DNA from: Flaviramulus basaltis
Lineage (GTDB): Bacteria; Bacteroidota; Bacteroidia; Flavobacteriales; Flavobacteriaceae
Assembly (NCBI RefSeq): GCF_900114265.1
Contig: NZ_FPKV01000001.1
Coordinates: 1,240,001 to 1,304,000, forward strand
DNA length: 64,000 nucleotides
Direction: 5' to 3'
Shown here: piece after piece, positions 8,861-16,304 of the stretch
Layout of the letters: each line of letters begins with the position of its first letter
Numbering within the stretch: the stretch's first letter is position 1
Notes under the pieces: model-generated
Told to the model about the DNA's origin: nothing
What the model saw: only the letters and a program-made list of their open reading frames with translations
Databases searched by the model: none
Program-made: the position numbers and the translations under genes

Positions 8861-10018
8861 TTATTCCCAAGTGTATTTTTTCTTTTTAGCCTGTTCTTTA
8901 ATAGCTTTTGTCATGGCGTTTTCTAAGCTATTAGAGTTTTCTTTTTGATGTTTTAAAACATAATCTTTACGTTTCGTATTTAATTCTTGAATTTGTTTTT
9001 GAATCGATTCTCTTTCTTTACTTTTTTTAGAAACATAAGTTTTAATTTCTTCTTTTGTTTTTCCTTTTAATTCTGTTGGTAGAGCATCATCTTTTAAATC
9101 TTCAACTACAACTTCCTCTAATTCCATAGCATCTACTAAATCCCAACTTTCATTTTTATATAAATGCGAACTTTTGCTTACTGTTCTTTTTACGGCATTA
9201 GCTTTACTGTATGAACCAGCATTAGTGTCTTGTTCTGCTTGTAGCGCTTGTTTTTGACTTCCTTTAGAACCATAAATAACATAGGTTTTGTTTAGTTTTT
9301 GATTTAAAATTAAAATGTCATCATCATAAGGTGAAACAATATGTACTGTTTTACTGTTTTGATTAATTGCCATATAATCACCATTGGTTAATTGAGCACC
9401 ATCTTTCCAATAGGTTGAAATTCCTTGGTTATAATCACCACAGAATATAGTATTTACAGTCACGTCTTTCTCATTAGCATTTACAGAGGCATCTTTATAA
9501 TTTATCTCTCCTTGGGTAAAGGGTTCATTTCCTGCAATAAAAATTAGTTTTAAATCATCAGCGTTTTTGCCCCAGTTTAGTTGATTTAATGAAGTTTGTA
9601 TAACCTGTCCACAATACTCATTTCCGCCATTTGTGGTTAATGAGAATAACTCTTTTGATATTTCATCTAAATCATCGCTAAAAGCTAATACTTGTCTAAT
9701 AAAACCTTCATCACCATTTAATCTGTCATTTCCATATTCATATAAAGCAATTTGTAAATTGGGTTTATTAGCACCACATTTAGCATAAGATAATTCGTTT
9801 ACAATATCCCAAAGTTGTGCTTTAGCTTGATCTATAAGCCCATCCATACTATTACTAGTGTCTAATAATAAGGCTACTTTAATAAACTGTTTATTAGGTT
9901 CTATTTTGAGTGTTTTTACTTCGTTATAAGCCGTGTTTTGTTTTTTAGTATTAGCGTTACACGAAGTAATTGCGATTAATGCGCTACAAAATAGAATTGT
10001 TTTAATTGATGTTTTCAT
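8861..10018 (-). CDS. VWA-domain lipoprotein
   Basis: 385 residues. A lipoprotein signal with Cys20 (ALIAITSCN) is followed by a von Willebrand A-type domain with an intact metal-ion-dependent adhesion start DTSNSMDG (Asp53, Ser55, Ser57). The domain runs through LQIALYEYGND and a later FIAGNEPFTQGEINY segment. The C-terminal third is Lys/Glu-rich and probably helical or coiled coil. It is predicted to be membrane-anchored and periplasm- or surface-facing. VWA domains mediate protein-protein contact, but no partner can be named. The gene is monocistronic, divergent from the sensor kinase and convergent with the PorP/SprF gene. Confidence 0.87.
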   Translation of the reverse strand: MKTSIKTILFCSALIAITSCNANTKKQNTAYNEVKTLKIEPNKQFIKVALLLDTSNSMDGLIDQAKAQLWDIVNELSYAKCGANKPNLQIALYEYGNDRLNGDEGFIRQVLAFSDDLDEISKELFSLTTNGGNEYCGQVIQTSLNQLNWGKNADDLKLIFIAGNEPFTQGEINYKDASVNANEKDVTVNTIFCGDYNQGISTYWKDGAQLTNGDYMAINQNSKTVHIVSPYDDDILILNQKLNKTYVIYGSKGSQKQALQAEQDTNAGSYSKANAVKRTVSKSSHLYKNESWDLVDAMELEEVVVEDLKDDALPTELKGKTKEEIKTYVSKKSKERESIQKQIQELNTKRKDYVLKHQKENSNSLENAMTKAIKEQAKKKKYTWE

Positions 10019-10124
10019 AATGTCTTTGTTTTTTTGATTAACACTATAAAACTATGCGTAACATAGTTCTTAAAAAAAGTAGAATGAGTTAAGTAATCAT
10101 TTCATTGAGTAAACCAAACCTTTA

Positions 10125-10142
10125 AATGCGTGGGTGCGCATT
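10125..10142. promoter_or_regulatory. Candidate operator palindrome upstream of the sensor kinase
   Basis: AATGCG, six bases, CGCATT: a dyad in the 211-bp divergent gap between the VWA gene and the kinase. It is GC-rich for this otherwise AT-rich gap. The rest of the gap (10019-10229) shows no gene. No -7 element can be placed with confidence. Confidence 0.3.
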
Positions 10143-10229
10143 CTTAGCATAAAAAACTGTGTAATTTGTAAAATCACCATTTTAATATACCAAGTAAAGT
10201 GCGTAAGTTTAGCTATTATAAATGAGTGT

Positions 10230-12407
10230 ATGCAGTCAGTTTTTAAATACATATGGGTTTTAGGTGCTTTGTTAAGTACTGTTTTTTTGTTTTCACAAGA
10301 AAATAGTGGGTTTTCAAATCAAGGACCAAAATTTACAATAAGAGGATCGGTTATTGAAAGCGATACAAAACAGCCTATTCCAAATGTAAACATTGAAGTC
10401 AATGGTGGTGCATATACTATAACAGATAGATTTGGTGATTTTAGAATTGAAGCCAAAAAAGGTGATGAACTTACTATAAGACATAAAGATTTTGAAACCG
10501 TTTATTACATCATACAAAGTAATGAGCGTATTAAAGTTGAGGTACAGCCAAATAAAGAAGAAACTAAATATTCTAAGCTTAAAAAGGAATCAAGGTCCAA
10601 AACAGAATCGTTTAAAACATTGATAGACTCTGCGGAAGCATATTTAAAAAAAGACGCTAAGACAAGTATTCAATTTGCAGGAGAAGCCCTTGCCGTAAGT
10701 AAGTCTGTAAAAGAAAATGGCGAAGCTTATGAGGTTTTAGGTGATATTTATATGTTTTGGAAACAGTATGATTTAGCAGTTTCAAACTATAGAATTAGCC
10801 TTCAAAACATAAGCACTAATACCGTTAAATTAAAACTTGCAAAAGCTTATAAACAAAATAAAAACTATCAAGAAAGTTTAGAAATATATAACAACACTAA
10901 TAAAAATGAATTATCCAATTGGCAATTAATTGAACTCTACGAAGGAATTGGTGATGTGCATTTTTCAACCAAAGGGTATCAATTGTCAATTAATGCTTAT
11001 GAAGAAGGCTTAAAAGTGGCAAAAATATATATAATTACCCCTAAAATAACCGACTTAAATTCTAAAATTGCTCAAACTTATAATGCAAAGGGGGAAACTG
11101 AAAAAGCTAAAGGATTTTTTAATAAATCGATGAAATTGGCTAATACAGAAAATCAAAAAAGGGCGGTTGAAGAAAAAATAAAGGTAGCAGATTTCGAGAG
11201 TGAAAATCGGAATTATTCTGATGAAATTGAATTAAGAAAAGAAGTTTTAAATTCAATAAGTGAGATAGAATCAGATTCAGTTTTCGATAATGAAAGCGCA
11301 TTAACATCACAAAAACAAAATTATAAAATAGGTAATGCCTACGCTTCTCAAAAAGATTTTGGTAATGCTATTCCATACCTCCAAAAAAGTATTGCTGAAG
11401 CAGACAGTAAAGACGATTTAATTGTTCAAAAAGATGCTACTAGAAGATTGTCTGAAGTATATCGAGATGCTGGACAATTTGATAAAGCCTTATCTGCTTA
11501 CCAAGAATATGTAGAATTGGTAGATAAGCTTTATTCTAAAAAAGAACAAGAAATATCGCAGGCAGCAAGGTTTAGTAAAGATATAGTTAGTAAGCAAAAT
11601 AGAATTTTAAGTTTAGAAAGCGATAGAGAGCTTTCTGAAAGTAAATATGAACTTACCATAGAGCAATCAAAGCGCCAAAAACTCATTATTTATTCATTAA
11701 TTGGTGGTGTTTTGTTATTATTAGTTACTGCATTTTTAATGTTTAAATATATTAAGCAACAACGTTTGGCAAACAATTTATTGGCCTTAAAAAGTTTGCG
11801 AAGTCAAATGAATCCACATTTTATTTTTAATGCATTAAACTCTGTAAATAGTTTTATAGCATCAAATGATGAGCGGACAGCAAATAAATATCTTACCGAT
11901 TTTTCATTACTCATGCGGGCCGTTTTAGAAAATAGTGAAGAAGATTTTATTCCGTTGGAAAAAGAAATTGAATTAATACAACTATACACAAAACTTGAGC
12001 ATTTTAGATTTCAGGATAAATTTGATTATGAAATAAATATTAATGAGAATATTAACGTTCAAGATTTTGTAATTCCGCCAATGTTATTACAACCTTATAT
12101 TGAAAATGCAGTTTGGCATGGCTTAAGATATAAGAAAACGAAAGGACATTTAGAAATTAGCATTGCCCAAAATACTGCTGATGAAATTAAAATTACTATT
12201 AGCGATAATGGTATTGGAAGAGAAAAATCAAAAGCTTTAAAAACTGAGAATCAACAAAAGCAAAACTCAAAAGGTATGGGGAATATTAAAAAGCGCGTGT
12301 CTATTTTAAATAATATGTATAAAGATAAAGTAGATGTGTTTATTGACGATTTTCAAGATGAAGAAGATACTGGAACCAAAGTTGTTGTAACTCTTAAAAA
12401 GGATTAA
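10230..12407 (+). CDS. LytS-type sensor histidine kinase with TPR sensor region
   Basis: Membrane sensor kinase of 725 residues. Order: signal peptide or anchor (to about FLFSQENSG), a CarboxypepD_reg-like beta-sandwich (about 28-105, FTIRGSVIESDTKQPIPNVNI), a periplasmic TPR array (about 120-450), a coiled coil, one membrane helix (about 484-507), then the His_kinase domain with RSQMNPHFIFNALNSVNSFI (phospho-acceptor His530) and an ATPase domain with PPMLLQPYIENAVWHG and ISDNGIGR. I chose the ATG at 10230; the frame is open further up but without a signal sequence. The stop abuts the response-regulator ATG directly (TAAATG), so the pair is one unit. The signal sensed is unknown. Confidence 0.9.
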   Translation: MQSVFKYIWVLGALLSTVFLFSQENSGFSNQGPKFTIRGSVIESDTKQPIPNVNIEVNGGAYTITDRFGDFRIEAKKGDELTIRHKDFETVYYIIQSNERIKVEVQPNKEETKYSKLKKESRSKTESFKTLIDSAEAYLKKDAKTSIQFAGEALAVSKSVKENGEAYEVLGDIYMFWKQYDLAVSNYRISLQNISTNTVKLKLAKAYKQNKNYQESLEIYNNTNKNELSNWQLIELYEGIGDVHFSTKGYQLSINAYEEGLKVAKIYIITPKITDLNSKIAQTYNAKGETEKAKGFFNKSMKLANTENQKRAVEEKIKVADFESENRNYSDEIELRKEVLNSISEIESDSVFDNESALTSQKQNYKIGNAYASQKDFGNAIPYLQKSIAEADSKDDLIVQKDATRRLSEVYRDAGQFDKALSAYQEYVELVDKLYSKKEQEISQAARFSKDIVSKQNRILSLESDRELSESKYELTIEQSKRQKLIIYSLIGGVLLLLVTAFLMFKYIKQQRLANNLLALKSLRSQMNPHFIFNALNSVNSFIASNDERTANKYLTDFSLLMRAVLENSEEDFIPLEKEIELIQLYTKLEHFRFQDKFDYEININENINVQDFVIPPMLLQPYIENAVWHGLRYKKTKGHLEISIAQNTADEIKITISDNGIGREKSKALKTENQQKQNSKGMGNIKKRVSILNNMYKDKVDVFIDDFQDEEDTGTKVVVTLKKD

Positions 12408-13142
12408 ATGAAACTAACATCAATAATAGTTGAAGACGAAGAAACAAGTAGAGATATTCTAAAAAATTATCTCAAAAAATACTGTCCAAACGTAACTGTT
12501 TTAGGAGAAGCGGCAAACGTGGAAGAGGCTTTAGTTTTGATAAGAAATAACGACTTAGATTTAGTGTTTCTAGATGTAGAAATGCCATATGGCAATGCTT
12601 TTGATTTATTAGACAAGGTAGGCGACATTAATTTTGAAACCATTTTTGTAACTGCCTATAATCATTATGCAATTGATGCTTTAAACGCTCACGCATCATA
12701 CTATTTAATGAAACCTATTTCAATTGATGAGCTTATTAAAGCAGTAGATTATGTTACTGAAATTAAAACCAAAGAAGATGCGCTTCAAGATCAAGTATTA
12801 ATTCCAAAAACAAATAGTGTTAATGGTAAAATAACCATTCCGCAGTTAGATGGGTTTGAAGTATTAAATACTTCCGATATTTTATACTGTAAAGCAGACG
12901 ATAATTATACAGAAATCTATCTTAATAATCATAAAAAGAAATTGGTAAGTAAAACACTAAAACACTTCGAAGATATTTTATCAGGTTCTAGTTTTGCCCG
13001 TGTACATAAATCTTATTTAGTTAATGTAAATGAAGTTGTAAAATACATAAAAGGAAAAGGAGGAAGCGTTGTACTTAGTAACGGAAAAGAAATTATGGTT
13101 TCAGCTTCAAAAAAATCAGAATTATTATCATATTTTAAATAA
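12408..13142 (+). CDS. LytTR family response regulator
   Basis: 244 residues. An N-terminal receiver domain has the acidic pair Glu9-Asp10, the phospho-acceptor Asp56 in LVFLDVEMP, and the signalling Thr and Lys in FVTAYNHYAIDAL and YLMKPIS. A C-terminal LytTR DNA-binding domain follows (about 140-240: ILYCKADDNYTEIYL, FARVHKSYLVNVNEVVKYI). It forms the cognate pair of the kinase whose stop it abuts. The regulated genes are not evident. The gamma-carbonic anhydrase gene begins 6 bases after its stop and is probably in the same transcript. Confidence 0.93.
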   Translation: MKLTSIIVEDEETSRDILKNYLKKYCPNVTVLGEAANVEEALVLIRNNDLDLVFLDVEMPYGNAFDLLDKVGDINFETIFVTAYNHYAIDALNAHASYYLMKPISIDELIKAVDYVTEIKTKEDALQDQVLIPKTNSVNGKITIPQLDGFEVLNTSDILYCKADDNYTEIYLNNHKKKLVSKTLKHFEDILSGSSFARVHKSYLVNVNEVVKYIKGKGGSVVLSNGKEIMVSASKKSELLSYFK

Positions 13143-13148
13143 AAACCA

Positions 13149-13664
13149 ATGCCAATTATAAAACCAGTAAACGGAAAATCACCTCAATTACCAGACGATT
13201 GTTATATAGCCGAAAACGCTACCATAGTTGGCGATGTCGTTGCCGGGAGCCAATGTAGTATTTGGTTTAACGCAGTTATTCGTGGCGATGTAAACTATAT
13301 AAAAATGGGCAACAAAGTAAATGTGCAAGATGGCGCAGTTATACATGCCACTTATTTAACGGCGCCTACAAATATTGGAAATAATGTCTCCATTGGGCAC
13401 AATGCCATAGTACATGGTTGCACGATTCACGACAATGTTTTGGTAGGTATGGGAAGCATTATTATGGACGATTGTGTGATAGAAAGTAACAGTATTATTG
13501 CAGCTGGAGCAGTAGTTACACAAAATACTAGAGTAGAATCTGGGAGTATTTATGCAGGTGTTCCGGCAAAAAAAATTAAAGATATTAGTCAGGAATTAAT
13601 TTCTGGTCAAATAGATAGAATTGCCAATAACTATATAAAATATTCCAGTTGGTTTAAAGAATAG
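13149..13664 (+). CDS. Gamma-carbonic anhydrase family protein
   Basis: Left-handed beta-helix hexapeptide-repeat protein of 171 residues, typical of the YrdA/PaaY-like group. Visible motifs are NATIVGDVVAGSQCSIWFNAVIRGD, then VQDGAVIHATY, NVSIGHNAIVHGC and a final GVPAKKIKDI. Metal-ligand histidines occur at VIHAT, IGHN and IVHGC. Many members bind Zn or Fe, but not all show carbonic anhydrase activity, so catalysis is unproven. It is the third gene of the kinase-regulator transcript. Confidence 0.88.
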   Translation: MPIIKPVNGKSPQLPDDCYIAENATIVGDVVAGSQCSIWFNAVIRGDVNYIKMGNKVNVQDGAVIHATYLTAPTNIGNNVSIGHNAIVHGCTIHDNVLVGMGSIIMDDCVIESNSIIAAGAVVTQNTRVESGSIYAGVPAKKIKDISQELISGQIDRIANNYIKYSSWFKE

Positions 13665-13742
13665 GGCGTTACCACAAGGGTCGCGCTTTCCATTTCAATC
13701 TTTTGCGAAAAGCAAAAGGATTTTCATTGCAATCGCTAACGC
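13664..13742. repeat. REP-like palindromic intergenic element
   Basis: About 79 bp between the convergent carbonic anhydrase and murI genes. It opens GGGCGTTACCACAAGGGTCG and ends TAACGC, so GCGTTA/TAACGC (13666-13671 with 13737-13742) form its ends. A central hairpin CTTTTGC/GCAAAAG (13700-13706 with 13712-13718, loop GAAAA) extends through a bulge to AATC/GATT. The GC-rich start contrasts with the local AT-rich DNA. It looks like a member of the short palindromic repeats of flavobacterial intergenic regions and could act as a bidirectional terminator. Only one copy is present in this window. Confidence 0.55.
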
Positions 13743-13757
13743 AAATAAGAGATTAAA

Positions 13758-14537
13758 TTAAAAATCTAAATATTCAACATCAAACTTATTATCTAAAAGT
13801 GATGCCATAACTTCTGTATTGCCGTTTGTGAAGAATTCATTTTTTTGCTTATTGAAACCTAAGTTTAATATATCATGTTTTTCTAAAATAGCTTTTGTTT
13901 GTCTCGCCACAGCTTCACCAGAGTCTATAATTTTTACATGTTTGGGAAGTAATTCTAATAGCAAAGGCATTAAATAAGGGTAATGCGTGCAACCTAAAAC
14001 CAAATAATCAATACGTGCATTAATCATAGGTTTTAAATATTCTTTTAAAAGTGAAGTCATTTCATTAGAGAATAGTTTTCCACTTTCAATAAGTTCTACA
14101 ATACCATCACCATGTTGCTCAATAACATTAACATTACTAGCAAATAGGTTTGAGGTTTTAGAGAATAGTTGGCTACTTAAAGTGCCTTTTGTTGCTAAAA
14201 TACCAATAGCATTACTTTTGGTTTGTAAAGCAGCTGGTTTTATAGCAGGCTCTATACCAATAAAAGGGATTTTGTAGTTTTCTCGAAGATAATCTATCGC
14301 ATTTGTGGTAGCGGTATTGCAAGCTATTACAATGAGTTTGCATTTTTTTTTTAGTAGGTATTCGGTGTTTTTAATACTTAAATCTATAATAGCATCTTTA
14401 CCTTTTGGTCCATAAGGCGCATTAGCACTATCGGCTAAGTATAAAGTGTTTTCATTGGGTAAAAGCGCATGTATTTCTTTCCAAATAGATGTGCCTCCTA
14501 CACCAGAATCAAAAATGCCAATAGGTTGTGTGTTCAT
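13758..14537 (-). CDS. murI: Glutamate racemase
   Basis: Makes D-glutamate for peptidoglycan from L-glutamate by a cofactor-independent two-base mechanism. 259 residues, the usual length. The N-terminus IGIFDSGVGGTSIWKEI is diagnostic. The two catalytic cysteines are Cys73 in IACNTATTN and Cys183 in LGCTHYPYL, and the GIEPAIKPA segment is present. It is the last gene of the leftward envelope operon but is separated from ompH by a terminator-like hairpin, so it may be only partly read through. Confidence 0.95.
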   Translation of the reverse strand: MNTQPIGIFDSGVGGTSIWKEIHALLPNENTLYLADSANAPYGPKGKDAIIDLSIKNTEYLLKKKCKLIVIACNTATTNAIDYLRENYKIPFIGIEPAIKPAALQTKSNAIGILATKGTLSSQLFSKTSNLFASNVNVIEQHGDGIVELIESGKLFSNEMTSLLKEYLKPMINARIDYLVLGCTHYPYLMPLLLELLPKHVKIIDSGEAVARQTKAILEKHDILNLGFNKQKNEFFTNGNTEVMASLLDNKFDVEYLDF

Positions 14538-14550
14538 AGTTTAACAAAAA

Positions 14551-14580
14551 TAAAAAAGCTGCCTTGTAAAAGACAGCTTT
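14551..14580 (-). terminator. Leftward terminator between ompH and murI
   Basis: Stem AAAGCTG/CAGCTTT (14555-14561 with 14574-14580), extended inwards by CTT/AAG with one mismatch. On the minus strand the downstream flank is T-rich (TTTATTTTTG). It lies 13 bases before the murI start. Confidence 0.75.
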
Positions 14581-14606
14581 AAGTATATTTTATTTGTAAT
14601 CTAAAA

Positions 14607-15107
14607 TTAGATACCTAATTGTTTTTTAACATCAGCTAAAATATCTTTTCCATCAGCTACAATTAAAGTAGCTCTGTCTAAAACATATTGATAACCTTGA
14701 GCTTTAGCAACTTCGCTAATAGCTTTCATTGCAGCTTCTTGAATTGGTTGAAATAACTCAGCTTCTTTTTCAGCTAAATGTTTTTGAGCATCTGCTCTAA
14801 ATTGTTGAATACGCTGTTGCTTTTCTTGTAACTCTAAACCTCTTTTTTGGTTTTCTTCATCAGTTTTAGTTGCAGCTTCTGCTTCGTATTGTTTTACAGT
14901 GTTTTGGTATTCTGTAATTGAAGCTTGAATATCTGTTTGATATGTTTTTCCTAAAGTTTCAATTTCAGCTTGTGCTACTTTAGCTGCGGGCATTGCTGAG
15001 ATTAATTCTTGTGTATTTATATGAGCAACTTTGCTTTGTGCTTGAGTAAAGCTAATAGTTCCAATGCATAATGCAGTTGCTAATAAAATAGTTTTTAATT
15101 GTTTCAT
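14607..15107 (-). CDS. OmpH/Skp family periplasmic chaperone (short copy)
   Basis: Periplasmic chaperone that holds unfolded outer-membrane proteins for delivery to BamA. 166 residues: a signal peptide ending TISFTQAQS, the OmpH opening KVAHINTQELISAMPAAKVAQ, a long charged coiled-coil arm and a C-terminal strand region YQYVLDRATLIVADGKDI. It is encoded directly after a longer OmpH paralogue and downstream of bamA, the classical chaperone-with-receptor arrangement. Confidence 0.93.
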   Translation of the reverse strand: MKQLKTILLATALCIGTISFTQAQSKVAHINTQELISAMPAAKVAQAEIETLGKTYQTDIQASITEYQNTVKQYEAEAATKTDEENQKRGLELQEKQQRIQQFRADAQKHLAEKEAELFQPIQEAAMKAISEVAKAQGYQYVLDRATLIVADGKDILADVKKQLGI

Positions 15108-15137
15108 TTTAAATAGTATTAATAGTGTTATAAATTG

Positions 15138-16130
15138 TTAATTGTTATTTGTACTGTCCTTTGCTTTTTGACGGTCTTCTATAATCTTTTTCTTTTTATC
15201 TTCAAGAGCTTTTTTTCTAGCTTCTCTTTCTGCTAATTTTTTTTGTCTATTTTCTTCGATTAATTGTTCTTTTGTTTTTGTTTCACCTTCAGCTTTTGTT
15301 TCCTCAGATTTTGTGCTTTCACCCTCATTTTTTACCTCTTCATTTGTACTGTTTTCAGCACCTAATTTATCTTGTTTCGCTTTTTTACGATCGTCTAATA
15401 TTTTTTGACGCTTTTCTTCTGCAGCTTTTACTTTAGCGGCTCTTGCATCAAGTTTTTCTTGTCTAGCTTTTTCAATAGCACTTTCTCGTTCAGCTTTCTT
15501 TTCCTCAAGGGCTTTTTGTCTTGATTCTAATTCTTCATTAATTTCAGGAATTAATTCCTCCTCTTCTGCCGTTTTACGTTCTGCTTTTGATTGTGCTTGT
15601 GTACGTTTTGAAGCTCTTGTTATACTACGCAATATTTGTTCACTTACATCGTAGGCTTTGTTAGAATATAACAGATTAGTTTCAGACTTATCTAAAACAA
15701 GGTCATATTTTCTACCTTCTGCCAAATCTTGAACTGCTGAAAATATTTGATCTTGTAAAGGTTGCATTAATTGCTTTTGTTGAATAAATAAATCACCATT
15801 TGGACCAAAGCGTTTTTGTTGGTAATCTAAAATTTCTTGCTCTTCAAAATCAATATCTTCTTCACGCTCATCAATAAGCTCTTTTGTTAAAAGGGCTTTT
15901 TCATTGCTCAAATCTTTTCGCTTTTGTTCAATTACAGCTAATTTTTGATCAATTTCAATTTTCCATTTTTGAGCTTTATCATTTAATTGCGTTGTAGCTT
16001 CTTGATATTCTGGAACATTCTCTAAAATATATTCAGTATCTATATAAGCTATTCTCACGCCACGTTGTGCGTAAGTTGAAAGGCTTAGCATAAAAACTAA
16101 TGTCAGTAAAAAAAGAACTTTGTTTCGCAT
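15138..16130 (-). CDS. OmpH/Skp family protein with long charged C-terminal extension
   Basis: 330 residues, about twice the usual Skp length. A signal peptide (to STYAQRG) is followed by RIAYIDTEYILENVPEYQEA and the OmpH coiled-coil arm ending YDLVLDKSETNLLYSNKAYD (up to about 170). The last 150 or so residues are almost entirely Lys/Glu/Arg/Ala/Gln, predicted as a long helix or coiled coil, with one Ser/Thr/Glu-rich break. A 30-base gap leads to the short paralogue, so they are co-transcribed. The extension may lengthen the chaperone arms; that is an inference. A 174-bp AT-rich gap without a gene separates it from bamA. Confidence 0.9.
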   Translation of the reverse strand: MRNKVLFLLTLVFMLSLSTYAQRGVRIAYIDTEYILENVPEYQEATTQLNDKAQKWKIEIDQKLAVIEQKRKDLSNEKALLTKELIDEREEDIDFEEQEILDYQQKRFGPNGDLFIQQKQLMQPLQDQIFSAVQDLAEGRKYDLVLDKSETNLLYSNKAYDVSEQILRSITRASKRTQAQSKAERKTAEEEELIPEINEELESRQKALEEKKAERESAIEKARQEKLDARAAKVKAAEEKRQKILDDRKKAKQDKLGAENSTNEEVKNEGESTKSEETKAEGETKTKEQLIEENRQKKLAEREARKKALEDKKKKIIEDRQKAKDSTNNN

Positions 16131-16304
16131 CTGTTTATATTTTATAATTTATCAACTTGTAAATTCTAAAAAATGACAGATGATTTTTTCTGCCTTTTTG
16201 AATTGTGTCTTCAAAATTAACGAATTTTAATCTTAAAAATTTTAATCCTCATGCAAATCATTAAAGTGTTATTAGAAAATATCGTGCCAAAGTGTTTTTT
16301 TTGA

